Below are positions 19,148 to 29,135 of a stretch of 64,000 nt of DNA, piece by piece. This DNA is from Thiohalorhabdus sp. Cl-TMA (GTDB lineage: Bacteria > Pseudomonadota > Gammaproteobacteria > Thiohalorhabdales > Thiohalorhabdaceae), in assembly GCF_041821045.1 (NCBI RefSeq), contig NZ_JBGUAW010000007.1, forward strand, positions 62,001-126,000, in the 5' to 3' direction. The notes under the pieces were generated by a model. It had not been told where the DNA came from and ran no database searches. It worked only from the letters and a program-made list of their open reading frames with translations. The position numbers and the translations under genes were made by a program. How positions within the stretch are numbered: the first letter of the stretch is position 1; every line of letters starts with the position of its first letter.

Positions 19148-22100
19148 TCAGGTGGAAGCCTCCTCCTCCCGAGCTCCGCCATGGTCCTTGCCGAGGACCA
19201 TGTACATGGTGGGTACCACGAACAGGGTGAACAGGGTGCCGATGGAAAGGCCCGTGGCGATCACCAGCCCCAGGGCGTAACGGCTCTGCGCGCCGGCGCC
19301 CGTGGCCATGATCAGGGGGATCACGGCGAGCACCAGGGCCGCCGTGGTCATGAGGATGGGGCGCAGCCGGATCCCCGCGGCATCCTCGATGGCCTTGCGC
19401 TTGCTAAAGCCCTCGCCGATCTGGAGCTGGTTGGCGAACTGCACGATCAGGATGCCGTGCTTGCTGATCACGCCGATCAGGGTCACCAGCCCGATCTGGG
19501 TATAGATGTTCATGGTGGCGAAGCCCAGGCTCAGGAACACCAGCGCCCCGGCGATGGACATGGGCACCGAGATGAGCATCACCAGCGGGTCCCGCCAGCT
19601 CTCGTAGAGGGCCGCGAGCATCAGGAAGATCAGCACCAGCGCCAGGAAGAAGGTGACCACCAGCTGCTGCCCCTCCTCCACGTACTTCCGCGACTGGCCC
19701 GCGTAATCGATGGAATACCCCTGGGGGAAGACTTCCTGGGCCTTGGATTCCAGGAAGTCCAGGGCCCGGCCCATGGAGACCCCCGGCGCCGGGATGGCGG
19801 AGATGGTGGCGCTGTTGAGCTGCTGGAACCGGTGGAGCTGCTCCGGCTGCACCTCCCGCTGCAGCGAGACCACCGTGGACAGCGGGATCATCTCCCCCGA
19901 GGGCGTATTGATGTGGTAGCGCAGGAGCTGCTCGGGATTGAGCCGCTTCACCCGCTCCACCTGCGGGATCACCTGATAGGCCCGACCCTGCATGCTGAAG
20001 CGGTTCACATAGGCCCCGCCGAGCATGGAGGAGATCTCGCTGCCCACCGAGCGCATGGTCAGCCCCAGGTCCGCCACCTTGTCCCGGTCGATCTGGATCC
20101 GGGCCTGCGGCTGGTCGTACTTGAGGTCCGTGTCAGTGAACACGAACAGGCCGCTCTGCTGGGCCGCCTGCAGGATCTGCTGCGAAACATCATAGAGCGC
20201 CTGCGGCTCGTCGGTACTGCCGATCACGAACTGCACGGGCAGGCCGCTGCCGCTTCCGGGCAGCGCCGGCGGGATGAACACCGCCGACCGCAGGCCGGGG
20301 ACCGCGCCCAGCTTGCCCTGCAGGATGGGCTTGATCTCCATGGCCGTGCGATCGCGCTTGCTCCAGGGCTTCAGCCGCAGGATGGAGAAGGCGCTGTTGG
20401 GCTGGGCGGCCCCGCCGGGGGAGATGCCGTTGGCGTTGAAGTAGACGTCCGTGGCCGGGAAGCTCTCGAAGATGGGGTTGTACATGTTCGTGAACAGCTC
20501 GGTCTGGTCCAGGGTGGCATCGGGCGCCCCCGTGGACAGCACGAAGATGGAGCCCTTGTCCGCGTCGGGCGCCAGCTCGCTCGGCGTGGTCACGAACAGG
20601 AAGTAGCAGCTCGCCAGGACCGCGAGGCCGAACACCACCCCCACCGAAAGGTAGTTCAGGGTGCGGTGCAGCAGCCGCTCATAGGCCCAGCGCAGCTTCT
20701 CGAAGCTCTTGTCCAGGAAATGCGCCAGCCCGCCGCTGCCCGTATCCGCCTTCAGCATGCGCGAGGCCATCATGGGCGACAGCGTCAGGGCCACCACCCC
20801 GGAGATCACCACCGCCCCGGCCAGGGAATAGGCGAATTCCGAGAACAGCGTTCCGGTGACGCCGCCCATGAAGCCGATGGGCGCGAACACCGCGACCAGG
20901 GTCAGGGACATGGCCACGATGGGGCCCGCCAGCTCCCGGGCGCCGTAGATGGCGGCGTCGAAGGGCCGCTCGCCGTTCTCGATGTGGCGGTGGATGTTCT
21001 CCACGACGATGATGGCGTCGTCCACCACCAGACCGATGGCGAGCACCATGGCCAGCAGGGTGAGCACGTTCAGCGAATAGCCCATGGCGAACATCAAAAA
21101 GCCCGTCCCGATCAGGGACAGGGGGACGGCGATCACGGGGATGGCCACCGCCCGGAACGAGCCCAGGAACAGGAAGATCACCACCACCACGATGAGGAAG
21201 GCCTCGATCAGCGTCTTCTCCACCTCGCTGATGGACTCCTCGATGAACTCCGTGGCGTCGTAGACGATGGTGTGCTCGAGCCCGCCGGGATAGTTGGCCT
21301 CCAGGTCGGGCAGGGTATTCCGTACGTCCTCGATGACGGTCAACGGATTGGCCGTCGGTACGGTCTGGATGCCGACGAAGGTGCCCGGGTTGCCCTGGAA
21401 GATCACCGAGCTGTCGTAGGATTCCGCGCCCAGCTCCACCTCCGCCACGTCCTCCAGGCGAATGGTGCCCTCGGAGGTCCGCTTGACCACCAGCTGGCGG
21501 AACTGCTCGGCGGATTCCAGGCTGGTATCCGCCCGCAGCCGGATGGTCACCATGGTGCCCTTGGTCCGCCCCACCCCGGCCAGGTGGTTGTTGGCCTCCA
21601 GGACCTGGAAGACCTCCGAGGGCGTGACGCCCACCGCCGCCATCTTGTCCGGCTTCAGCCAGGCGCGCAGGGCGAAGGGCCGCCCGCCGAGGATCTCCGC
21701 CTCCTGGACCCCGGACACCGAGTTCAGCTTGGGCTGCACCACCCGGTTCAGGTAGTCGGTGATCTGGTTGGGCTCCAGGACCTCGCTGTGGAAATTGATG
21801 TACATGGTGGCCGTGGTCTCGCCCACGGCCACGTTGATGGTGGGCTCCTCGCTCTCCTCCGGCAGGTCGCTGCGCACCTGATCCACCTTGGCGGAGATCT
21901 GCGTCAGGGCCTGATAGGGGTCGTAGTTGAGCTCGATGTGGGCCTGGATGACGCTGATGCCCTGGATGGAGGTGGACTCCAGGAAATCGATGCCGTCGGA
22001 GGTGGCGATGGCCTCCTCCAGGGGAGAGGTGATGAAGCCCTTAACGAGCTGGGCGTCCGCACCGGGATAGGCGGTGCGCACCGTGACCACGGAGTCGGTG

Positions 22101-22219
22101 GTCTCGGGGTACTCGCGCACGTTCAGGAGCTGCAGCGAGCGCGCCCCCACCAGCAGGATAAGGAGGCTGACCACCGTGGCCAGGACGGGGCGACGGATGA
22201 AGATGTCGGTGACATTCAT
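19148..22219 (-). CDS. HAE1-family RND efflux permease
   Basis: 1023 residues, the usual size of AcrB-like inner-membrane proton/drug antiporters. It begins MNVTDIFIRRPVLATVVSLL, with TM1 at once, two large periplasmic loops (about 30-330 and 560-860) and a TM cluster with the conserved acidic pair in GLVVDDAIIVVEN, which relays protons. It acts in a tripartite pump with the adaptor encoded nine bases upstream in the same operon. No outer-membrane TolC-type channel gene is in the window. The substrate cannot be read from sequence. Confidence 0.93.
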   Translation of the reverse strand: MNVTDIFIRRPVLATVVSLLILLVGARSLQLLNVREYPETTDSVVTVRTAYPGADAQLVKGFITSPLEEAIATSDGIDFLESTSIQGISVIQAHIELNYDPYQALTQISAKVDQVRSDLPEESEEPTINVAVGETTATMYINFHSEVLEPNQITDYLNRVVQPKLNSVSGVQEAEILGGRPFALRAWLKPDKMAAVGVTPSEVFQVLEANNHLAGVGRTKGTMVTIRLRADTSLESAEQFRQLVVKRTSEGTIRLEDVAEVELGAESYDSSVIFQGNPGTFVGIQTVPTANPLTVIEDVRNTLPDLEANYPGGLEHTIVYDATEFIEESISEVEKTLIEAFLIVVVVIFLFLGSFRAVAIPVIAVPLSLIGTGFLMFAMGYSLNVLTLLAMVLAIGLVVDDAIIVVENIHRHIENGERPFDAAIYGARELAGPIVAMSLTLVAVFAPIGFMGGVTGTLFSEFAYSLAGAVVISGVVALTLSPMMASRMLKADTGSGGLAHFLDKSFEKLRWAYERLLHRTLNYLSVGVVFGLAVLASCYFLFVTTPSELAPDADKGSIFVLSTGAPDATLDQTELFTNMYNPIFESFPATDVYFNANGISPGGAAQPNSAFSILRLKPWSKRDRTAMEIKPILQGKLGAVPGLRSAVFIPPALPGSGSGLPVQFVIGSTDEPQALYDVSQQILQAAQQSGLFVFTDTDLKYDQPQARIQIDRDKVADLGLTMRSVGSEISSMLGGAYVNRFSMQGRAYQVIPQVERVKRLNPEQLLRYHINTPSGEMIPLSTVVSLQREVQPEQLHRFQQLNSATISAIPAPGVSMGRALDFLESKAQEVFPQGYSIDYAGQSRKYVEEGQQLVVTFFLALVLIFLMLAALYESWRDPLVMLISVPMSIAGALVFLSLGFATMNIYTQIGLVTLIGVISKHGILIVQFANQLQIGEGFSKRKAIEDAAGIRLRPILMTTAALVLAVIPLIMATGAGAQSRYALGLVIATGLSIGTLFTLFVVPTMYMVLGKDHGGAREEEAST

Positions 22220-22228
22220 ATCCTGGGC

Positions 22229-23356
22229 CTATTTGTTCGGCGGGGTGGGGGAGGGATTGGAATCCGGCCGCACCTCGTTGTTCACCTTGATCCGGGCGCC
22301 CTCCCGCAGCTTGAGCTGGCCGGAGGTCACCACTGTCTCGCCGGCCGACACGCCTTCGCTGACGGCCACCTGGCTGCCGCGCCGGTCGCCGGTCCGCACG
22401 AAGCGCTTGGTGACGGTCTTCACCGGCTTGCCGTCCGGGCCCTTCTTCTCCTGCACCACGAATACCGAGTCGCCGTAGGGCTGGCTGGTAATGGCGGTCT
22501 TGGGCAGGGTCACCACCTCGCGCTGCTCGGGCAGCTGCACCGCCACGTCGGCGAACATCCCCGGGCGCAGGCGCTTCTCCTTGTTTTCCAGGGTGGCCCG
22601 TACGGCGAAGTTGCGGGTACTCTGGGCCACCCTGGGGTCCAGGGCGGTGATCTCGCCACGGAAAGTCCGGTCCGGATAGGTGTCCACCGTCAGCTCCACC
22701 GGCATCCCCTCGCGGATATGGCGCAGGTTCTGCTGGGGCAGGGTGAAGTCCACGTACAGGGGCTGGAGCGCCTGCAGATTGACCAGGTCCGTGCCCGGCG
22801 AGACGTACTGCCCCAGATCCACCTTGCGGATGCCCACCACGCCGCTGAACGGCGCCCGGATGTTCATCTTGTCGATGATGGTGCGCTCACGGGCGATCTG
22901 GGCGGACAGGGTCTCCACCTCGGCGGCCGCCTGGTCCACCTCGGCCTGGGAAGTCTGGTTCTTGCTCCGCAGCTCGCGCACCCGCCGGAGCTGGGTCTCC
23001 GCCAGGTCCTTCTGGGCCTGGAGCCGATCCAGCTCCGCCTCTTCGGTGCTCGTGTTGAGGGCCACGAGCAGCTCGCCCTTGCGCACCCGGCGTCCCGACT
23101 GGAAGCGGATGTCGATGACCCGGCCGGCCACCTCGGGACTGACGCTCACGCCGCGAACCGCCTGGAGGGAGCCCACGGCATGCAGCTCCGGCTGCCAGGT
23201 GGTGGCCTCCGCCTCGTAAGTGGTCACCGTGGACGGCGGCGGCTTCATGCTGGCCATCCGCTGCTGCATGAGCATGGCGGTATAGTATTTCCAGCCGAAA
23301 ATGCCCCCGAACACCAGGGCGAGGGCAATCAGCATCAGGAGCATGCGCTTGATCAT
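22229..23356 (-). CDS. RND efflux periplasmic adaptor (membrane fusion protein)
   Basis: 375 residues with an N-terminal signal anchor (about residues 5-22, LLMLIALALVFGGIFGW), a biotinyl-lipoyl-like half motif (VSPEVAGRVIDIRFQSGRRV), an alpha-helical hairpin of about 65 residues (about 105-165), a second lipoyl half (RAPFSGVVGIRKVDLGQYV) and a beta-barrel domain. No lipobox, so it is tethered by the N-terminal helix. First gene of the pump operon, with a symmetrical candidate operator upstream. Confidence 0.92.
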   Translation of the reverse strand: MIKRMLLMLIALALVFGGIFGWKYYTAMLMQQRMASMKPPPSTVTTYEAEATTWQPELHAVGSLQAVRGVSVSPEVAGRVIDIRFQSGRRVRKGELLVALNTSTEEAELDRLQAQKDLAETQLRRVRELRSKNQTSQAEVDQAAAEVETLSAQIARERTIIDKMNIRAPFSGVVGIRKVDLGQYVSPGTDLVNLQALQPLYVDFTLPQQNLRHIREGMPVELTVDTYPDRTFRGEITALDPRVAQSTRNFAVRATLENKEKRLRPGMFADVAVQLPEQREVVTLPKTAITSQPYGDSVFVVQEKKGPDGKPVKTVTKRFVRTGDRRGSQVAVSEGVSAGETVVTSGQLKLREGARIKVNNEVRPDSNPSPTPPNK

Positions 23357-23419
23357 GGGCGGGGCTTTCCTTGGGCGGACTTACCGGAGCCGGGCCGATC
23401 CGGCGGGACGGCCCAAACC

Positions 23420-23431
23420 GACCGATCGGTC
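23420..23431. promoter_or_regulatory. perfect 12-base palindrome upstream of efflux operon
   Basis: GACCGATCGGTC, centred about 70 bases before the adaptor start codon and within the expected promoter zone. ACCGAC/GTCGGT half sites of this sort are common TetR-family operators of efflux operons. No TetR-type gene lies next to it, so a regulator acting from elsewhere is assumed. Confidence 0.5.
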
Positions 23432-23594
23432 AGTAAAGACCCTAAAGCCTGCGACATCGCCCGCGGGACGTCAAGACGCGGGCCCGCCGGCGGTGTCCCG
23501 GGGACGCGCCATGTCCTCCGGCGCGGCACTCTGGGGCGGCCGGCCCGAACAGGTATAATTCCGCTCCGGCATCCGACGAACAGAGGCGACCCGC

Positions 23595-25118
23595 ATGGAA
23601 ACCGCCAACGCCGGCGCGGCGCACCGCCCCCGTCCCAGCCTGGCTCTGGCCGTGCTGCCCATCGCCGTAACCATGGGGCTCATGCTGCTGCAGCTCGCCG
23701 TGCTCGACGAGTTCGCCCCGCAGATCCCGCTGGCCCTGGGCATCGCCTTCACCGGCTTCCTCGCCTGGACCCGGGGATTCCGCTGGAAAGACATGGAAAC
23801 GGGCCTTTTCCACGTGGTGCACATCGGCCTGCCCTCGGTGGCCATCCTGATGACCGTGGGTATGATCATCGGCACCTGGATCCTCTCGGGCACCGTCCCG
23901 CTGCTCATCTATTACGGCCTCCAGCTCATCACCCCGCAGTTCTTCCTGCTCGCCGCCATGCTGATCCCGGCGGTGGTGTCCGTGGCCATCGGCACCTCCT
24001 GGGGTACCGTGGGCACGGTGGGCCTGGCCCTGGTGGGCATTGGGGAGGGTCTGGGCATCCCCGCCGCCTATACCGGCGGCGCCATCGTTTCCGGGGCCTT
24101 CTTCGGCGACAAGATGTCCCCGCTTTCGGACACCACCAATCTGGCCCCGGCGGTGACCGCCACCAATCTGTTCAGCCATATCCGCAACATGATGGCCACC
24201 GCCGTTCCGGCCATGCTCGCGGCGGGCACCCTGTTCTGGGTCCTCGGCCTGCAGTACGCCGGGCAGAACCTGCACACCGAGCAGGTGCGCACCATACTCG
24301 CCGCCCTGGAGGAGCGTTTCACCTTCCATCCCGCCCTGCTGCTTCCGGCGCTGCTGGTGGTGGTGCTGGCCGTGCGCCGCTTCCCCGCCATTCCCACGCT
24401 GTTCGCCGGTGTGCTGGCCGGGGCGGCCACCGCCCTGATCGCCCAGGGCGCCTCCTTCCACCAGGTCTTCGTGGTCATGCAGGAAGGGTTCTCCAGCACC
24501 ACCGGGGTGGCGGCGGTGGACGAGCTCCTGTCCAAGGGCGGCATCCAGTCCATGATGTGGACCATCTCGCTGGTACTCATCGCCCTGGCCTTCGGCGGCA
24601 TCGTGGAGCAGACCCGGTGCCTGGAGGTGATCCTCAACGCGGTGATGCGCCGGGTGCGCGGCCGCTTCTCCCTGGTGACGGCGAGCACCGGGGGCGCGGT
24701 GGGCACCAACCTGATCACCGGAGACCCCTACCTGTCCATCGCGCTGCCCGGCCGGATGTTCTCCCCCGCCTACCGCGGCCAGGGCCTGTCCACGCTGAAC
24801 CTGTCGCGCTCCATCGAGGAGGGCGGCACCCTGATCAACCCGCTGGTGCCCTGGAGTGCGGGGGGCGCCTTCACCGCGGGAGCCCTGGGCATTCCCACAC
24901 TGGCCTACGCCCCCTTCGCCGTGGCCTGCTGGCTGTCGCCGCTCATCGGCCTTCTGTTTGCGGCCCTCGGCTGGTACATGCCACGCGCCTCGGATGCGGA
25001 GCGTGCGCAGTGGCAGCGCGATGAGGAGCCCGTCATGGTGGCCGGCGAGATGGTCAGCGCTGCACAGCTTGACCCCGAAGGGCTGGAGCGGGCCTTCGAC
25101 GCCTATCGGCGGGAATAG
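23595..25118 (+). CDS. nhaC: NhaC-family Na+/H+ antiporter
   Basis: 507 residues with about 11-12 membrane segments. Family landmarks include GTSWGTVGTVGLALVGIG, the GDKMSPLSDTTNLAP motif and the GNLITGDPYLSIALPGRMF-like segment near residue 375. Exchanges sodium for protons across the inner membrane, useful in saline or alkaline settings. ATG at 23595 with an AGAGGCGA ribosome site. Its 3' end overlaps the convergent EEP gene by 65 bases. Confidence 0.92.
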   Translation: METANAGAAHRPRPSLALAVLPIAVTMGLMLLQLAVLDEFAPQIPLALGIAFTGFLAWTRGFRWKDMETGLFHVVHIGLPSVAILMTVGMIIGTWILSGTVPLLIYYGLQLITPQFFLLAAMLIPAVVSVAIGTSWGTVGTVGLALVGIGEGLGIPAAYTGGAIVSGAFFGDKMSPLSDTTNLAPAVTATNLFSHIRNMMATAVPAMLAAGTLFWVLGLQYAGQNLHTEQVRTILAALEERFTFHPALLLPALLVVVLAVRRFPAIPTLFAGVLAGAATALIAQGASFHQVFVVMQEGFSSTTGVAAVDELLSKGGIQSMMWTISLVLIALAFGGIVEQTRCLEVILNAVMRRVRGRFSLVTASTGGAVGTNLITGDPYLSIALPGRMFSPAYRGQGLSTLNLSRSIEEGGTLINPLVPWSAGGAFTAGALGIPTLAYAPFAVACWLSPLIGLLFAALGWYMPRASDAERAQWQRDEEPVMVAGEMVSAAQLDPEGLERAFDAYRRE

Positions 25119-25854
25119 CCTCCGCGCGCGGGAAGGAGAAATGGGCGGTTACCGGAAGATGGTCGGAGGCCACCCGGGCCAAGGGGCTGCGCCAGGGACG
25201 GACGGCCTCCAGGCCTTCCCTGGGAAACGCCCAGATGCGGTCCAGGGCCAGGAAGGGAAAGGCCGATGGGAAGCCCGCCGGGGCGGGCGCCCGGCCGAAA
25301 ACGCGGCTCAGCATCCGCACCGAGCGCGCCCAGGGGAACCACTCGTTTATATCGCCGAGGAGCACGGTGGGCCCCGTGGGCCCGCCGCCCAGATGCTCCA
25401 GCAGCCACCGAACCTGGCGCACCCGCTCATAGGGCCAGAGCCCCAGATGGGTGGCGATGACCCGCAGAGGCTCCCCGTGCACACGGAGCTCCACGTCCAG
25501 GGCGCCGCGCGGCTCGCGCCGGTACACGCTCAGGTCGACGTGGTGGATGCCGTCCACCGGGTAGGCGGACAGCAAGATATTGCCGAAATGGTAATCGAAG
25601 CGGGTATGGGTGGGCCCCGCCACCGTTGTGTAGCCGGAGGCCTCCGCCAGATAGTCAATCTCGTGCACCCACGGCAGGCTGCCCTGCCGCGTGTCCACCT
25701 CCTGGAGGGCGATGATCCCGGCACCCAGGTTGCGGATCACCGAGGCGATCCGGGGCGGGTCGCGCCGTCGGTCCCGGCCGATGCCCTGGTGGATGTTGTA
25801 GGTGGCCACTCGCACCCCCACCTTCCCCCCTTTTTTCTCCGGTTCCTCAGCCAA
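25054..25854 (-). CDS. endonuclease/exonuclease/phosphatase (EEP) family protein, YbhP-like
   Basis: 266 residues with EEP landmarks: RVATYNIHQGIG, the metal-binding Glu in IIALQEVDTR, VIATHLGLW, LLGDINEW and the final ASDHLPVTAHF. No signal peptide. It starts eight bases inside the end of the phospholipase D/VTT gene. The PLD plus EEP pairing resembles E. coli ybhP-clsB, so a role in phospholipid or headgroup metabolism is inferred; catalytic activity of the EEP protein on lipid is unproven. Confidence 0.85.
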   Translation of the reverse strand: MAEEPEKKGGKVGVRVATYNIHQGIGRDRRRDPPRIASVIRNLGAGIIALQEVDTRQGSLPWVHEIDYLAEASGYTTVAGPTHTRFDYHFGNILLSAYPVDGIHHVDLSVYRREPRGALDVELRVHGEPLRVIATHLGLWPYERVRQVRWLLEHLGGGPTGPTVLLGDINEWFPWARSVRMLSRVFGRAPAPAGFPSAFPFLALDRIWAFPREGLEAVRPWRSPLARVASDHLPVTAHFSFPRAEAIPADRRRRPAPALRGQAVQR

Positions 25855-27996
25855 GCGTGGCCTCCCGGTCTCCGGAGCGCGCCGCCCGGGCCCGCAGCCA
25901 GCGCCGCACCACCAGGGCGCCGCCCACCACCGCGCCGGTGACCCCGGCGAGGATCCCCGCGCCGGTCCAGTTGGGGTCGAGGATGACCGCCAGGAGGCTG
26001 TCGGCGAACACGGCGATGGCCAGCGTCCCGGGAATCATCCCAATCACGGATCCCCAGAAGTAATTGCGGAAACGGATGTGCACCGCGCCCGCCACCAGGT
26101 TGACGATGATGAAGGGAGCCACGGGCAGGACGCGGAGGGTGGCCACCGCCACGACACCGCGGTTGGACAGCCATTGGCTGATGCGGTTAATCCGCGAGCC
26201 GGCCAGGCTGGTGACGGCCTGCCGGCCCAGCATGGCCCCCAGCGCGTAATTCAGGACCGCGGTGACCAGGGCCGCCACCATGGCGTACCCGAATCCCAGC
26301 CAGGGGCGAAGGTAATGGCCGTGCCCACGATCATCACGGCCAGGGGCAGCGTGAGCAGGGACGCCACAACGTACACCAGGATCACTGCCGGCAGGGCCAC
26401 GGGGCTGTACCGGACGCCGTCCAGCCAGGCGGCGACCTTGTCCGCCTCCACCCATTCCGCGAGCGGGGTCATCTGCCAGATCACCGCCAGGCCCACGAGC
26501 CCCAGCAGGAAAGCCACGAACAGCGATGCCTGGCGCCTGCCGGTCTTGCGGTCCTCCGGAGGCACGTAGATCTCCACGAACTCGTCGGGGCCCGCCGGCC
26601 GCTCCGGATCGATGACCGCGGAATCGGGCACCAGGCGCTCCGACGAGGCGTTCACGGTGCCGTCCAGGGGGCGTAGACTGCGCCCGGACTCGGTGCGGAG
26701 GGACTCGATGGCGGCGACGGGGGATTCCGCGGCCAGGGCTTCCGCCACCTGTTCCTCTGTCACATCCAGGTGCTCCGCGAGCAGGCGGTTGCGGAGCCCG
26801 GCGATCACTGCGCGGACCGCCTCCTCGCCGGGTCCCGCTTCCACCGCCAGATCGCATTCCGTGTCCAGTCCCATGGAGCGGTTGCTCATGTTGGCGGAGC
26901 CCAGCCGCACCAGCCGATCGTCGGCCACCAGGACCTTGGAGTGGACACTCACCCATTCCCTGCCCAATCCCGGGATATGGGGGTAATAAACCCGCAGCCG
27001 GTGGTGCTGGTCCGCCGCACGCAGCTGCCTCAACAGCCGGGTGCGTAGCACGTCCATGGTCTGCCGCTCCAGCCACCCGTCCTTGCGCAGGGGCAGCACG
27101 ATGGCCACTTCCGGCCCGTCGACCTCCGCGAGCCTTCCGGACAGGGCCTGCCCCACCGCGTGGCTGGTCAGGTACTGGTTCTCGATGTAGATGAAGCGCC
27201 TTGCGGCGGCGATGGCGTCCAGATGCAGGGCCTCGATCTCGCGCGCCTCCGGCTTACCCTCGTAGGCCGGATGGGTCCGGGCGATGCCCACGCGGACGTC
27301 GCGAAGCTCCGGCTCCACGCCGGCGGGCCAGGGATCCCCCGCCACCGCCTCCGTGGGCTCACGGCGTCCGCCGGCCCGGCTCCACCGCTGGCGGCACAGG
27401 TCACCCAGAGCGGCCGCGGCCTCGCCGTCCACCACCATCTGCACGTCGTGGAAGGGCGGATAGGGATTCCCTTCCGGATCCACCCGGATGGGGTCCCCCG
27501 GACGGTGCCCGGAGGTATCCCAGCGCCATTTGCTCAGATCGAAGCCCCCTACGTACCCCACGGCATCGTCCACCACCACCACTTTCTGGTGATGGCAGGC
27601 GCCCACCGGGTGGGAGCCGTCCATGCGGAAATGGAGGCGCCGATGGGACCGCCATCCCAGGTTCACGCTGGGGATCGGCTCCCGCTCCAACGCATAGATC
27701 ATGGCGTAGTCCCAGAGCAGCACATAGAGGTGCAGCCCGGGCTTCCGGGCGCACAGCGCGCTGAGAAAAGGGGAGAGCGTCGCGGGCAGACCATCGGGCA
27801 CGGGACCCCGGTCCAGGCGCAGGCGCCCGTCGATATCCCAGGCCAGCACCCAGGCGGCCCCTTCCGCCCTGGAAAGGCTGTCCACCACCGCCGGATAATA
27901 GCGGTGGCCGTCGATCAGGAAGGCGAGCCGATCGGCTCGGCATATCCGCCAGCAGTTCCGTCCCTCGCGCAGGATCCTTGGCTCGTTCGCGCTCAT
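25847..27996 (-). pseudogene. phospholipase D - VTT (TVP38/DedA-like) fusion with one-base frameshift
   Basis: From the ATG at 27996 (GGAGGTG upstream), the first about 570 residues give a cardiolipin-synthase-like phospholipase D with two HKD motifs (HQKVVVVD and HSKVLVAD) and then a TM segment. Near 26303-26306 the frame breaks. The intended protein continues in another minus-strand frame with WLGFGYAMVAALVTA, NYALGAMLGRQAV and two more TM segments, the VTT/TVP38 domain, ending at 25847. One missing C in the minus-strand run CCCC before TGGCTGGG would restore AITFAPWLGFGYAM. Real mutation, phase variation or sequencing error are all possible. Without the shift the protein ends shortly after at 26251. 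Confidence 0.85.
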
Positions 27997-28154
27997 CAGG
28001 GTGTGATCCACCTCCTTTCCCTTCACCCTGCCGCACTAAAGTAAGCGCTTCCATACCCGCATTCGCCCTGGACCCGCATTCTCCGTTCGGTTTGCCCCCT
28101 TCCCCCACCCTGATAAGCTGTAGCCTCCACCGGCCTCCCCGAACCGGAGCCCCC

Positions 28155-29135
28155 ATGTTCAAGGCCTTGCTGCTCGACGCCCCCGAATCCGAACCCCGGG
28201 TGCAATCCCTCAAGGAAGCCGACCTGCCCGCGGGCGACGTCACGGTTGCCGTGGAGTATTCGGGGCTGAACTACAAGGACGGTCTGGTGCTGACCGGTCG
28301 GGGCGGCTTGGTGAAGCACTATCCGCACGTGCCGGGCATCGACCTGGCCGGCACGGTGGCCGAGAGCGCCCATCCCGGTTTCAGCCCGGGAGACGGCGTC
28401 CTGCTTACCGGATGGGGGGTGGGCGAGCGTCACTGGGGCGGATACGCCGAGAAGGCCCGGGTCCGGGGTGACTGGCTGACCCCGCTCCCGGCGGGACTGG
28501 ACAGCCGGCGGGCCATGGCGGCGGGCACTGCGGGGCTGGCGGCCATGCTGGGCGTCCTGGCCCTGGAGGAGCACGGGGTGACGCCGGGCGATGGACCGGT
28601 GCTGGTGACCGGCGCCACCGGCGGGGTGGGCTCGCTGGCGGTGGCCCTGCTGGCCCGCGCGGGGCATCGGGTCGCCGCGGTAACCGGACGTCCGGAGCAC
28701 CGCGACTACCTCCTGGCGCTGGGTGCCGGGGAAGTCCTGGACCGCGCGGAGCTGGCGGGCCCGCCCGAGCGGCCCCTGGAGCACCAGCGATGGGCGGGCT
28801 GTATCGATGCAGTGGGGGGCGACACGCTGGCCCGGGTCCTCGGCCAGATACGCTACGGCGGCTCGGTGGCGGCGGTGGGCCTCGCGGGCGGAGCGGACCT
28901 CCCCGCCTCGGTCGTCCCCTTCCTGCTGCGCGGCGTCAATCTGCTGGGGATCGACACGGTGTACTGCCCACCGGAGCGCCGCAGCACGGCCTGGCAGCGC
29001 CTGGTCCGGGACCTGCCCCGCGAGACGCTGGACGGCATGGTCCGGGAAGCGGGCCTGGAGGAGCTGAAGACGCTGGGTCCGGAGATTTTGCGTGGCGGGG
29101 TGCGCGGCCGGGTGGTGGTGACTCCGGGGGCCTAA
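28155..29135 (+). CDS. acuI: YhdH/AcuI-type NADPH-dependent acryloyl-CoA (quinone) reductase
   Basis: 326-residue zinc-free medium-chain dehydrogenase. It opens with the GroES-like half (MFKALLLD, YSGLNYKDGL, PGIDLAGTV) and has the nucleotide site VTGATGGVGSLAVALLARAGH. The YhdH/AcuI subgroup is recognised by SGLNYKDGL and the LLGIDTVYCP segment, where acryloyl-CoA reduction is the known reaction. Start ATG at 28155 follows CCGGAGCCCCC. It overlaps the convergent mscS-like gene by four bases. Whether acryloyl-CoA or a quinone is the substrate here is inference. Confidence 0.85.
   Translation: MFKALLLDAPESEPRVQSLKEADLPAGDVTVAVEYSGLNYKDGLVLTGRGGLVKHYPHVPGIDLAGTVAESAHPGFSPGDGVLLTGWGVGERHWGGYAEKARVRGDWLTPLPAGLDSRRAMAAGTAGLAAMLGVLALEEHGVTPGDGPVLVTGATGGVGSLAVALLARAGHRVAAVTGRPEHRDYLLALGAGEVLDRAELAGPPERPLEHQRWAGCIDAVGGDTLARVLGQIRYGGSVAAVGLAGGADLPASVVPFLLRGVNLLGIDTVYCPPERRSTAWQRLVRDLPRETLDGMVREAGLEELKTLGPEILRGGVRGRVVVTPGA

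Noticed and set aside
19181-25024. Very long open frame on the plus strand opposite the RND operon
   Set aside because: It lies antisense to two clear efflux genes and crosses nhaC in another frame; its composition is His/Gly/Gln-rich as expected from the reverse of GC-rich codons.
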